A stretch of 64,000 nucleotides of DNA from Moesziomyces globuligerus (GCA_030849465.1 JARVLF010000016.1:124001-188000); one strand, 5' to 3'; shown: positions 9,225 to 19,471, counted from the first letter of the stretch. The notes: generated by a model from the letters alone, not told the origin. Made by a program: numbers and translations.

Positions 9225-9883
9225 CGTAGTCCGTTTCCAGGAGGACAGGGGACGGAGGTGGTGGGGTGCAGCGACGGTGGGCTGGTGTGCAGGAGGCGCG
9301 AGCAGGCGCAGCGGGGACCACAGGTGCACGGCCCGGGACGAACGCCAGATGGATGCAAGTATGGTGCCAGGCGATGTGCTTTCCGAGCGACGGCCGAGCG
9401 ACGAAGGCTGTAGTGTCGTTCGGGCGTAGGATGATGAAGATGCTGGAGGTGAAGTGGGTGTTGGGTGTGTATGTGCAAGAGCTCAGTTGCGGCTCGCCAT
9501 GCCGTCTCGCAGCCAAACGCCAAAAAGTTGAATTCGAGTTTCATCCCGCCACTCCTTCTCGGCCCAACCCGAAGGCCCACTTGCCGGTGTGCATCGGGAT
9601 CGGGAAGCGGAGAGAAGCCCGATGCACGTGCGGGGAGGCTCGAACCCTCCTTCCTGGTGGGCCTACTAGCCCCATCCCCTCGGTCCAGTAGGCTGCCTCC
9701 GGCGAGCGAGCGTGGCTTCAGTCCCACATCAACAGCAAGAAAGCCGTGTTGTTCCATCGGCGGGAGTGGTGGTCCTTGTTCCCATGCCAGACATTTCGGT
9801 GACTAGCTGGAAAGAAAAGATGAAATAAAAAATTGGTCGTATCCTGACGTTGCAAAAAAAAAGCCAAAAAAAGATAACAGGAA
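9225..9883. promoter_or_regulatory. Upstream region of DUS1
   Basis: This non-coding stretch lies between the DUS1 start and the 3' end of a minus-strand tRNA gene. Two A-runs near the tRNA are listed as the Pol III terminator. Nothing else was recognised. Confidence 0.45.
9854..9872 (-). terminator. RNA polymerase III terminator of the upstream tRNA
   Basis: On the minus strand, two T-runs (7 T at 9872-9866 and 9 T at 9862-9854) begin 11 bases after the tRNA 3' end. This is the expected position and form of a Pol III stop. Confidence 0.8.
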
Positions 9884-9987
9884 TGGAAACACAGGGGATC
9901 GAACCCCGGACCTTCGCTTTACGGGTCTCGTATCCTTGCGGATTGTAAGCATGCGGAAGCGACGTCATACCACTAGACCATATTCCC
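9884..9987 (-). tRNA. Intron-containing tRNA, probably tRNA-Ala(CGC)
   Basis: A cloverleaf can be folded on the minus strand. The 7-bp acceptor stem pairs GGGAATA with TGTTTCC and has discriminator A73. The D-arm is GTC...GAC with loop AGTGGTA, the 5-bp anticodon stem is TCGCT/AGCGA, the variable loop is AGGTC, and the T-arm is CGGGG-TTCGATC-CCCTG. A 32-nt intron (9920-9951) sits at the canonical place after position 37. Standard numbering gives anticodon CGC (Ala), supported by a G3.U70 wobble pair, the alanine identity element. The oddity is C33 instead of the universal U33. Shifting the stem by one base restores U33 but gives CCG (Arg) and a stem mismatch. The anticodon is therefore uncertain and the gene could be a degenerate copy. 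Confidence 0.7.
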
Positions 9988-10199
9988 TCAGTATGATTAG
10001 CGGGGAGAATGAGACATTGATAAACACAGCGGAAAATGAGAATCATTACACTGACACGAATCGTTCACCTTGGGACATCGCCATCGGCCACAGAGCAATC
10101 GCACACGGCACAAGGCGCAGAGGTCAGCGAGTATATGATGATGACAAATTAACCAGAGGCAGAAGAAGAAGTGAAAGAGAAGAAAGGAGAAAGAATCGA

Positions 10200-10246
<47 letters not shown>

Positions 10247-10792
10247 AAATGCGATGCTGCGTGTGCTCCAGAGAGAGGGTGTATAAGAGTGCAGGGAGGG
10301 TATCGATCGGAATCCTTGGGAGAACGGTGCGGTGCGCCAAGAGTGTATACAGCGCCGAGAGGAAAGGGGTGAAGGGAGGTGGGGGGAATAGCAACAAGTA
10401 TGCGACGACGTATATGGAGAGCAAGGCAGTGTTGGCCGGGGTAAAAAAGGGTGGATCTCTTCTTCGCCTTTTGTGTGTGAGGGGATAGGGGGAGATGCGG
10501 AAAAGGTGGAGCAGGACAGCCTTTGGAGACCAACGGTATACGAGTATCTTGACCGTATGATACACTAAGGGGAGGAAAAATGCAGGACGGAACGAGTCGG
10601 AGGACAAAGAGTCACTGCGTCACAGAAACCGCTGGGCTTCCGCGATGCGATTGAATGTTGGGGGTGTGGGTAAGCAAGAGCTCTGTCCGCCAGGACGCTT
10701 GCTAGCAACGGATGCAGCGACATTGCCGCGATGGTCGCCACAATCCGTGTGTGTTTTGGTAGAGAGAAAGTTGCGCGAGTTCAACTGGCGCA
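9988..10792. other. Intergenic region with GA microsatellite
   Basis: This lies between the tRNA 5' end and the 3' end of the YTH gene. It contains a GA dinucleotide repeat (listed separately) within a purine-rich stretch and otherwise shows no gene. It probably includes the 3' UTR of the YTH transcript. Confidence 0.45.
10207..10243. repeat. (GA)n microsatellite
   Basis: About 18 uninterrupted GA units lie in non-coding DNA between the tRNA and the YTH gene. Probably length-variable between strains. Confidence 0.95.
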
Positions 10793-13700
10793 TCATTCAT
10801 CCTCGTCGCTCGCCGTGTGCGGCGCGACGACATCTGTGCCCGCCGGCTGCGAGCTCGAGACGGTGCGATCCGGCGCAAACGCCGACGCGGAGGCCGGAGG
10901 CAATCGATTCCACTCCTCGAGCAGCTGACGACCGACGCCGGGCTCGAGCTCGGTGCCATCTCGGGAGACCTTGACTTGGCGATTATCGCGCCAGGGATTG
11001 CGGAGCTTCTTTACGCGCTGGAACGCCAGAGGCTCTGTGCAGATCCACTCGACGCGGAACGGCTTTCCCCACGAGTCGGACGACGACTGACGCGGCGGAG
11101 TGCGTTCCTGTGCGCCCGTCTCGCTGCCGGCGGCCGTGACCGTAGCCTCGGTCTCGTTGCTCGGGTGGCGCAGCTGGCTCTCCAGCCGTTCCGCCTTACC
11201 GCGCGACTCCATCTCGTCCAGGCGCAGGTTGTGGATCACGGCGCGCAGCGCGATCTGCTCGGCGACGCGCGGATCGGCCGATGACCACGACGCCGAATCG
11301 CTCGGCGCCAGCGACGGCTGATCGCTCTGGCTCGACGTCGTCTGCGTCGATTCGGTCTCCATGTCGATGCGCCGAACGCCGTACTCGTCCGGCTCGGCGG
11401 TGATGCACGACGGAGGAGCCTCTGCAGAGAGCGTCGAGATGAGGTTCGGACGCTCCGCCGCCTCCGCTTCGCTGGTGCCGCCTCTCGTCGACGTGTACGG
11501 CCAGGTGCTGGACTGGGCAAAAGACGAGGTGCGCGGCGTGATCGTATCGCTGCGCTGCGGCGTGGTCGCATTGCGAGCACCGATCTCCTCCAGGAGCGGC
11601 GTGATGGGGAGCGGCGATGTCATGGCCATGGCCGGCGAAGCGTCGCCGGTACCATCGATCGAGAGCTTGCCGAACAGGCCCTTGGCCACCTCGATGTCGT
11701 GCTTGTCCAAGGTCGGATGAGGCTGTCTCGCCTTCGACTCCGAAGCCGATGCGAAGCCCGACGCAGCCTGCCCGGACTCGCTGGAGCCGTCGCCAGCCCG
11801 GTCCGAGACGGAAGCGGTCGAGAGCACGGACGAGAGGCTGGTACGGCGGCGCTGCTCTTCCTTGCTCGTGGCTTCCGCAGTCGACGTGTGAATGGGCCCG
11901 GCCATCTTGGCGTAGCCGTAGAACTGGCCGGTCTGGTTGACGCCAAAGATGAGATAGACGGTTTCGCTGTTGCGGTACGCCTGATCCAGCACCGACTCGT
12001 TGTGCGGCTGCGTGGCCCAATAGCCCGTCTCGATGGACCGGTCGAGGTCGTCGGCTCGGAGGCTCTTGAGGATGAAGAAGCGGTGGCGGAAGGCGGGATG
12101 TCGGAACAGCGACGAGTTGGTCGAGGTGTAGGAGGCAGAGCCGCTCGAGCTGTACGAGCCCGCCGAGGTGAGCCCCGTCACCACCTGAGTCGAGTCTCGC
12201 CGAGGCGGCGAAAGCGGTGAGAGTGGCGAGAGTGGTTCCGCCGAGGGCGCCGGTGGGGGCAGGTGTGAGGACGGGTCGGCGACTCCAGCAGCGGTTGCGG
12301 TCTGGGCTCGCTCGAGTTCGCGTTTCTGCTTGAGCCAAGCGACATGAATACCGCGGCCACGCTGGCCGGCCACACCCGCCTGCGCCTCGTCATCCTTTTT
12401 GCGCACTCGACAGACGAGCTTCGGACAACGCGCATCGTGCGGTCGCACCTGCTTGCCATGGAAGTACCGGACGGCACGGTCGAGATGCACCGCGCTCGCG
12501 TAGTTGACAAAGGCGCAGTTGCTGCGAGAGATGATGAAGATGGAAAGAACACCGTGACCGTCCACGTCCAGCTCGTCGCTCGACGCATCACGCTGTTCTT
12601 GGCCCTCGGAGGAGGCGAGCCACTGCGTGTATTCGTCGGGGGTGAGACGCGAAAACACCTCCCACAACTCTTCGACGGTGGCATCCTGGGGTACGTTGCC
12701 GCACCAGAGCACGAAGTCGGAACGAGGTCCCTGCTGGGGGTGATAGTGAGGTCGCAATCCTCTGCCAGGGACGCGGTCGGCACCTGCAACATCAGCCGAA
12801 GCGTCCTCTGTCAAATCCACCGCGGAATCGGGAGCTGAAGCTTCCACACCCAGCGCAGCTGCCTCGGCTTGAAGTTTGCCGACCGGGTCGTCGAGTGCTT
12901 GAGGCGATGCGTCGTCGCCCTCGCGCGTGATGTCCTCAACCTCTGGCGCCACAGTCGAGCTTGGCCGCGGCGGCAAAGCAGCGGGACCTCGCATGGGCGA
13001 GGAAGAGAGGTTGCCTGAAGAGTTCGAGTTGGGTCGGCGCATCGAGCTGCCAGCGCGGGAAGGCTGACCCGATGGTCGACGATTGCCACCACCACTACTT
13101 GGCGGGAGGCTCTCGCGAGTCGAGCTCGAAGGCTGAAGACCATGCTGGTTGACGGCGGACCAAGTTCCTCGGCCCGGTGTGACCAGATGAGGATGCGAGC
13201 CGTGAGGGTGAGGAGAGGCGTAGTGGCTCGGATGCACGTGGTACGGATAGGAGGGCGAGTAGTTTGGAGGAACTTGCACACCGTAGGTGGGAGTCATCGG
13301 GCCCGAGCCTTCGCTGAAGGATGGCTGGTACGGCTGGTGCAAGGAAGATGCGCTCGAGGTGCCCGAGCCGGTCGAGGGTGGATAGTAGGTGGCGTGGTAG
13401 GGGCCGTACTGCATGTGGGCATCATCTGGATGATGAGTCTGCGGAACCTCGATCGGGACCCAGGCCCACCTGGTGCGTCCCGGATGGCCGACGGAGGGGT
13501 TCGAACTCACTGTCGAATACGAGGGCGAATAGTGGGGAGCATAATGCGGCCCCGGTCCTACTTCGTATTGGGGAGAGGCGTTGGAGCCGGATCCTGAGCT
13601 TTGCGACTGTGTACGGCTAGGGGGGCGAGCATAGTGGCGAGACTCAACGGCATGGCCTCCGGTCGGATAAGGGACGCCAGCATAGCCATATGGTTCTCCG

Positions 13701-13975
13701 CCTCCCTGAGCGCTGTAAGCCTGGAAAGCAGGGCCGGTGGGCTGGCCAGAGGGATGATGCGGGTGTGCTGGCATGGCGGGTGGGAAATTGGGATAGCCTG
13801 GCTGGAAGTTCGAGTATGTCGCAGGCGGAGGACTGGCTACATGCCGAGGCGGCTGGTGGTGGGCTCTGTCGGACGAGGCCGGGCTGATGTTGCGGCGATC
13901 CAGATCACCGGCTGAGGCTTTGCGGGCTGAATCGGCACGCGAAGCCTTTGGAGGATTGGATGAGCTGGCGGCCAT
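10793..13975 (-). CDS. RRM + YTH-domain RNA-binding protein (m6A reader), YTH domain split
   Basis: The 1060-residue protein has a Pro/Ser/Tyr/His-rich, prion-like N-terminus (1 to about 400) and an RRM-like domain (about 413-520; FVLWCGNVP as RNP2-like, NCAFVNYAS as RNP1-like). The first half of a YTH domain follows at about 625-697 (FFILKSLRADDLDRSI, YWATQPHNE, YLIFGVNQTGQFYGYA). The second half appears only at about 965-1035 (SWGKPFRVEWICTEPLAF, LRNPWRDNRQVKVSRDG). YTH domains bind N6-methyladenosine in an aromatic cage; the Trp of YWATQPHN and the Trp of DSWGKPF match two cage positions. The roughly 270 residues between the halves are low-complexity. The frame is open throughout, so the insertion is translated unless an intron is missed. 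The gene has a long upstream non-coding region. The inferred role is post-transcriptional control of methylated mRNA. Confidence 0.85.
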   Translation of the reverse strand: MAASSSNPPKASRADSARKASAGDLDRRNISPASSDRAHHQPPRHVASPPPATYSNFQPGYPNFPPAMPAHPHHPSGQPTGPAFQAYSAQGGGEPYGYAGVPYPTGGHAVESRHYARPPSRTQSQSSGSGSNASPQYEVGPGPHYAPHYSPSYSTVSSNPSVGHPGRTRWAWVPIEVPQTHHPDDAHMQYGPYHATYYPPSTGSGTSSASSLHQPYQPSFSEGSGPMTPTYGVQVPPNYSPSYPYHVHPSHYASPHPHGSHPHLVTPGRGTWSAVNQHGLQPSSSTRESLPPSSGGGNRRPSGQPSRAGSSMRRPNSNSSGNLSSSPMRGPAALPPRPSSTVAPEVEDITREGDDASPQALDDPVGKLQAEAAALGVEASAPDSAVDLTEDASADVAGADRVPGRGLRPHYHPQQGPRSDFVLWCGNVPQDATVEELWEVFSRLTPDEYTQWLASSEGQEQRDASSDELDVDGHGVLSIFIISRSNCAFVNYASAVHLDRAVRYFHGKQVRPHDARCPKLVCRVRKKDDEAQAGVAGQRGRGIHVAWLKQKRELERAQTATAAGVADPSSHLPPPAPSAEPLSPLSPLSPPRRDSTQVVTGLTSAGSYSSSGSASYTSTNSSLFRHPAFRHRFFILKSLRADDLDRSIETGYWATQPHNESVLDQAYRNSETVYLIFGVNQTGQFYGYAKMAGPIHTSTAEATSKEEQRRRTSLSSVLSTASVSDRAGDGSSESGQAASGFASASESKARQPHPTLDKHDIEVAKGLFGKLSIDGTGDASPAMAMTSPLPITPLLEEIGARNATTPQRSDTITPRTSSFAQSSTWPYTSTRGGTSEAEAAERPNLISTLSAEAPPSCITAEPDEYGVRRIDMETESTQTTSSQSDQPSLAPSDSASWSSADPRVAEQIALRAVIHNLRLDEMESRGKAERLESQLRHPSNETEATVTAAGSETGAQERTPPRQSSSDSWGKPFRVEWICTEPLAFQRVKKLRNPWRDNRQVKVSRDGTELEPGVGRQLLEEWNRLPPASASAFAPDRTVSSSQPAGTDVVAPHTASDEDE

Positions 13976-16900
13976 GCTGGAAGTCGAATGCCGTCCGTCG
14001 AGTTGCCAGATTAGTATAGAACCCCAAGGTACAGGGGTTGCTGGTTTTCGATGTGCAGAATGGTGCTAGATGGTGCGACGAGTCGCCAAGAAGACCACGA
14101 TCGTAACGGTGGCTGACGAATGAAGCTTGTGGCAGAGAGGGAGCCAAGAGCCGCGACGACGTTCAACGACGAATCGTAGAAGTCAATGGCAAATGCATGC
14201 ACGAATCGAGCTGCTGAGAAGCCCTCAGAAGCCGATAGGGAGTGCCGTTGGGCTGGTGAGATGAGGAGTGTCGAGACAGGAAGCTGTTGTGCTGCAGCTG
14301 AGAAGGGAGCAGAGTACAGGTGGCGTTGGCGGTGCGGGCGATGGTTGTCGACGTGTAGATGAGATAGGGAGAATATGGGTGGCGACAGGAAGAAAAGAAA
14401 GGAAGAGGTCAGATTCGGATTCTCTCTTTCCGATCTTAGGCCAAGCAAGATGAGAAGGGCGAGAGCGAGTGGAGGGCGAGTGGAGCAGGAGGGGCGGAGC
14501 TTTGACAAGGCCAAGGGCAGAAACGAGGAGATTCTAGGCCTTTGGCAGCGGCGAGGATCACCCGAAGCACGGTTTCTCAGATTGGAAGAAGCCAAGAGGC
14601 GGGCGGAAGATCCCAAACTCGAGGCTTGCCTGTACGTGTCGTCGTTCGTCTGGCCAGTCCGGCAACGCGGGGCCGGACAGAACCAGGCAGGGCAGGAAAA
14701 GGCAAGGCAGCCGAGTTTGATGCAAAGGGATCTGCCGCTCTTAGAAGCTTGTGATCTGGCATGGAGGGCCGTGAATGCGCACCGCCGACTTGGATAACCT
14801 TTTGCAATGGAGCAAATGCCGGCAGCTCCACACGGCACGTGACGGAGTGTGAAAGCCGAGGTGGCGAATTGGAGCTCATCGTCGTCAGGCCGCATACAGT
14901 ATCATAGTGCTGTACGCCCGAGCGCGTGGAGCTTCGGCGAAACGAGCCGAGTTCACCATAGTGAGAACGGCTGGACGCTTCCGATCCTTGCGCAATGCGT
15001 GGCCAGTCGACGAGGAGATCGAAGGTGCGGGATCGCGAGCGAAGCAAGATGAGTGTGTCTCGGACACGCAACTTTGCAGATGCAGCGGTCGGGGCGCCGG
15101 CGCCGAAGAGTGTGGAGACTTCGGCATCTTTGGCTGCAATGCTTCCCGAAGGTACGCGCAGGTGCGGCAACGGCAGCAACCATGCGCCGTCCTAAGCTTC
15201 GGTTAGAGAGACGATGATATGCGCCACGCCAACCGAAGCGCAAGCAGGGCCTATGACACCATTGCGCAGGACGGCGAATTTCGAGACCATGCTCCGACGT
15301 GACCGGCGCCAGGTGCGATGTGGAATCGGCGGCAAAATCGGGCCCGACGCGAAAGGATCGCAGATTCGATGGCAGAATCGCGATCTGCGGTGAGCGCGAT
15401 CGCACGACGCAAGATCCACCTCGACACGATCGCCCATCGCTTGCCGCAAGCCGCTTGATCGTGCCGGCCACCTCGTGCACATCCACGTCGACAAGTCGGC
15501 CGCTCTGCCCCTGAGGGATCCTTCAAGACAGGGCGAAACAGCTTTGTTGTGCTTTGAACTTACCTTAGTGGTCGAAAGGACAGGCACGGAACCCAAGCTT
15601 TTGATGTGGTGCGCCGGTTGGTGATAGCGGGCGAAGTTGCAATCGATGCTGCAGAACAGCGGCTAAATGCTGCTGTGAGTTGTTCACGATCGATTTGGTC
15701 GAGCCCGGATGTGGTAAGGAGAAAGGCTGCTGCGCTACCAGGTCAAAGTCGGGCTGGATGTAGCGTGGCCGAGAGCAGAAAGATGCGGATGGCGGAAGGC
15801 TGGAGGACCCAGCAGGTCGTAGCAAAGGGTGTCTTGCTTTGGGCGAGATGGACTCTGTTGACGTCCGAGCTGTTCGAACGAGCGTATCGCGAAGGAGCAA
15901 AGTCGAAATTGATTGCAGGTAGGATGGTGTAGCTGGCCCCGAAGCAAAGGACGTGGGGTGACGGGTAGCCAGAAGGGCGAAGCGAAGGAGCAGAGGAGAG
16001 GAGCGAGCTAGACGAGAAGGGCGAGGATGAGGATCGAAGATGAGGACGCAGATGCGATTGGTGATATGAATGCGAATGAGAGGCGGTGGACACGGGGGCG
16101 GGCGGTCGCAGAATTGTGCGCAACTTGCTGCCTGCTTCCCACCGGGTCTAGGAAGAGCGAGGAAGAAGAACGGGCGGTGCCACGAGGCGTTGGGGAGGGG
16201 GGTGATGGTGGCGGAAGAGTTGCTCAGACGGAAAGGGTGTGCGTCGCCAGCTGCAGCAGGCGGAGCGCGGCGCGGGTGGCAAAAATGCAGAGAAAGACAA
16301 GGACGGGTGCGGAGGAGCGGACGGAGCCTTCCGAGATGCAACAAACACGCCGAGAGCCAGAAGATTCGAGCTCTCGCACGCTCAACCCGCACACTAACAC
16401 AGACTCACGCATTCACACCCCACTCACTCGCACCTACGAGCCTCGGTGCCTTGGTTGCGAGCGTTTTCGAGCTCGAGCCAGGAAGCGTCCGTGTTCGAAA
16501 TCGCCTCGTTCCACACTGTCGGACTGGTCGTAATGAAGATTGCTCCAAGGCCTCGAATGAAAGTCTCATCCCAGAGCACATCCCCACCTCATGCGACGCA
16601 TGTGACATGGATGAAACGGAGACGGGAAGCAAGCCCGGCCAGTTCCAACGATCCGGTCGGTGGTGTGCCGCGCTCGCCGGCCAAAGGCGTTGCGATGACG
16701 GGCAGGGTCTGTGTTTCATGGTACAAATGCCGGCTACGGACGCACGTCCCGGCGTCGGACGCCGTTGATTGGAATCCGGCGCGCCAGTTCCGACTTTTTC
16801 GCGACTTGCCCCTCGTCGCTCGGTCGCGGTGGCAACGACAAATTCGGGTCGGTTTTTTTTTTGGTGCTTCTTCTTCCCCGCCAGAGCGAGGGTTGCGGCT

Positions 16901-17764
16901 GAGTTTTTAGCTCGCATTGAAACAGATCCACCTCTTCTTGGCCTTGGAGGAGAATTCATGGCTTTGACATCACAATTCTTGTTCTGCCCGCCTTCCGTCG
17001 GGGCCAAGGCTATTTGCAGGCCCAGCCTCTTTGTCCAACGGACCATCGCCGCTGCAGCTCAGCTGGATTCACCTGGTTGCGCATGGTCCAGCAATTTGCC
17101 AAGCAAATGCAACGTATAGCCGTTTCGGAGCGAGTTGGGAGCCTGCGATTCAGCGTCCAATGGTGAGCTAGCTTTTGGTCTGCGATGCGCGGCGATCCGA
17201 CACCTCCGCTGCAAGAGGTGGGCGTATCCGAAGTTTCGACTCGGCTCGGAGCGGAGGGGAGGCGGTTGCGTCTGGACCCGCGCGTTCGGTTGCGGGCCGA
17301 CTGGAATCGTGCGCGTTCCGATTGGATCTGCGCTCTCCCTCGCCAGCAACTGTACAGTAGCCGGCTGCAACCACCTCTTCCGATCACCGCCCAACGCTAC
17401 AGTAGCGCGTCGAGATCGCGCACCGATCTTCGCTCTACCGCCCACTCCGCAAACGCTCGCAGTCACAGGCAGCAGCCTGCACACACGACGCCAACTATTC
17501 GGGCAAAGAGCGTGAGTTTTCGCGGGAGCTACGGAGCTAGAGTCGGATGAAAAGAGTGTGTGGGGTACTGGGGTAGCGACTGAGCGCTTCGGAACGGTAA
17601 CGACAAGACGACGGAGACGATTAGATATCAGACCAGGAAGATTGCAAGCCGACCCAGCTCGCTGGGGTGTTGCCTCGAAGGGGTTTCTAGAAACGGATGC
17701 GACTCGAATGCTCGCATTCCGTGCGGCAGAGTGTAAGTTTAGCGGCAAGGCCGACGGATGGGAT
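13976..17764. promoter_or_regulatory. 3.8-kb non-coding region upstream of the YTH gene
   Basis: No reading frame on either strand shows a recognisable domain. The minus strand, read toward the YTH start, is pyrimidine-rich in places (14400-14450), as expected for a long 5' leader. A candidate minus-strand 5'-UTR intron lies at 15511-15563 (CTAAG/GTAAGT donor, CTCAG acceptor), though its branch point is unclear. The region also lies downstream of the secreted repeat-protein gene. No tRNA or transposon signature was seen. An extended promoter with a long leader is the simplest reading; a missed multi-exon gene cannot be excluded. Confidence 0.4.
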
Positions 17765-19471
17765 CTAGTTCTTGCGCCTCATCTTGTCCATCCTCTTGAG
17801 GCCGGGGACGGGGAGGTCGAGGAAGTCGATGATTTCCTGCGCGCCCTCCTTTGCCATTGGGCCGGTTCCGGGCAGAAGGCTGTAACCAGGGATGGTGAGT
17901 TCGCGCCTGGTCTGCACCTCTCCGTGCTTGGTGTACATGTTCTTGACAAACTCGCCGGCGGCGTTGTCGGCCTTGTCCTTGACGCCGAGGATGGCGTCAC
18001 GGGCGCCGTCGCTCACGTCGAGTACGGTCTCGGTGACAGGATCCTGGGCTCGGCGAACGGGGATGCCGTTGACCTCGCCATTCTGACCCAGCAGTCCGTC
18101 GGCGAACATGTCCTTCTCCCCGAGCGAGCGCACCTTGGGCATCGGCAGCTTGTCCGTCACGCCGCCCAGCGCACCCTGCACCGCCTTCTGGCAACCAAAC
18201 GCAGAGCAGAGGCCGTTGGCCGCCTTGATCGCCTGCACCGCCGGACTCGCCTTGCTCTTGACCTGGTTGAGCGCGATCGGCATCACGATCTCGGCACCCT
18301 CGTTCGCAAGCCCCTTGACACTCTCCAGGTCCAGGTTGTCGGGCGAGATCGAGTCGCGCTTGATCGGCAGCAACCCACCGAGGAAGCTCTTGGCTCGCTC
18401 CGCATCCTGTGCGTTGCCCGTCTTGAGTCCAAGGTCGAGCGGCTTGACGGGCGCATCGCGCTTGAGCGGGATCAGACCGCCGAGCAGCGACTTGGCCGCA
18501 TCCGCATCCTGTGCATTGCCCGTCTTGAGGCCAAGGTCGAGCGGGCCGTCATCGCGCTTGAGACCGGCAAGCGGCAGCTTGTCGAGCGGCAGCTTGGTGC
18601 CGAGCAAGTCGAGACCCGAGTCGCGCTTGAGCGCGGGCAGTGCGAGCTTGTCGAGCGGGATCTTGGTGCCCATCAGGTCGAGACCCGAGGCGTCGTCGCG
18701 CTTGGTGGCCATCCCCGGGATGGGGAGCTTGGGGAGCTGATCAACAGGCAGATCGGTGCCGAGGATGCTGAGACCCGAGCTGCCGTCGCGCTTGAGACCG
18801 GGGAGCTTGGGAGCGAGCTCGTCGAGACCCTTGCCGAAGAAGCTGAGGTCGACGGGATCGTCGGCGCGGCGGTTGAGCGGGTGCACGGTGCGCTGACCCA
18901 ACGTCTGGTGGTTCTCGGGCAGATACTCGGTGCCCTCGCCCGGCTTGAGGATCTCGAGCGGAGCGAGGCGCCTCTTGGGAGCCGCCGGGACGTCGGTGCG
19001 GTGATCCCCCTCGTTGTCCAGCTGTCCAAAGATGGGCAGTTCCGGAATGATGCTGCCGCCCGACGGCGCGAGGCGCCTCTTGGGCGCAGCAGCAACGTCG
19101 GTACGGTGGTCGCCCTCGTTGTCCAGCTGACCGAGGATAGGCAGTTCGGGGATGATGCTGCGCTCTGCGCGGATCGAGAGACCCTGGCTGGTGAACTTTT
19201 CGACAAATGGCTCGAGGTGGTCGCCCGTCGGGAGCAGACGCTTGGCGTGCTTGAGCATCGGCGGCGGTGTGGTCACCTTCTTGGCCGCGTCGGTCAGCTC
19301 CTTGGTCTGCGGCTCGAGGTTGAGGTAGGTGAGCGGCGTGATGGGGACGCCGTTGTCGTCGACCTGGGTGAGGCCGAGCGGCGTGGTGACCGTGTCGGCG
19401 TGCGCCTGGCCGAGGCAGAGTGCCACAACGACGACGGCGGACAGCGCCGCGAACGAAGACGAGAGCTTCAT
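17765..19471 (-). CDS. Secreted repetitive precursor with Kex2-type sites (KEP-like)
   Basis: The 568-residue protein starts with a clear signal peptide (1-25, cleavage after AHA). The start at 19471 is chosen because the frame upstream lacks secretory character. It is cut up by dibasic sites: KR77-78, KRR131-133, KRR166-168, RR201-202, KR227-228, KR257-258, KR282-283, KR305-306, KR337-338, KR371-372, and RR near 473 and 522. Between them lie three repeat types: a 35-residue pair (105-136 and 140-171) beginning SIIPELPI; three copies of an SGL-[SD]-[IL]-[LM]-GT-x-[LI]-P-[VL]-D unit (232-306); and a pair with LDLGLKTGNAQDA (311-338, 345-372). The C-terminal third is non-repetitive with two Cys (422, 427). 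This is the architecture of Kex2-processed repeat proteins, which include U. maydis Rep1 repellent and pheromone- or RiPP-type precursors, but the repeats do not match any I know. Function unknown. Confidence 0.85.
   Translation of the reverse strand: MKLSSSFAALSAVVVVALCLGQAHADTVTTPLGLTQVDDNGVPITPLTYLNLEPQTKELTDAAKKVTTPPPMLKHAKRLLPTGDHLEPFVEKFTSQGLSIRAERSIIPELPILGQLDNEGDHRTDVAAAPKRRLAPSGGSIIPELPIFGQLDNEGDHRTDVPAAPKRRLAPLEILKPGEGTEYLPENHQTLGQRTVHPLNRRADDPVDLSFFGKGLDELAPKLPGLKRDGSSGLSILGTDLPVDQLPKLPIPGMATKRDDASGLDLMGTKIPLDKLALPALKRDSGLDLLGTKLPLDKLPLAGLKRDDGPLDLGLKTGNAQDADAAKSLLGGLIPLKRDAPVKPLDLGLKTGNAQDAERAKSFLGGLLPIKRDSISPDNLDLESVKGLANEGAEIVMPIALNQVKSKASPAVQAIKAANGLCSAFGCQKAVQGALGGVTDKLPMPKVRSLGEKDMFADGLLGQNGEVNGIPVRRAQDPVTETVLDVSDGARDAILGVKDKADNAAGEFVKNMYTKHGEVQTRRELTIPGYSLLPGTGPMAKEGAQEIIDFLDLPVPGLKRMDKMRRKN
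18959..19159 (-). repeat. Tandem 35-residue coding repeat (2 copies)
   Basis: Codons for residues 105-136 and 140-171 of the secreted precursor form a near-identical tandem pair: only two amino-acid differences in 32 aligned positions. Each copy ends in a KRR processing site. The near identity points to recent duplication or gene conversion. Confidence 0.85.

Noticed and set aside
7620..9413. Antisense open frame of 597 codons
   Set aside because: Opposite DUS1, whose catalytic motifs establish the minus strand as coding.
14011..14895. Minus-strand frame of 294 codons upstream of the YTH gene
   Set aside because: No recognisable domain; more likely 5' leader sequence of the YTH transcript.
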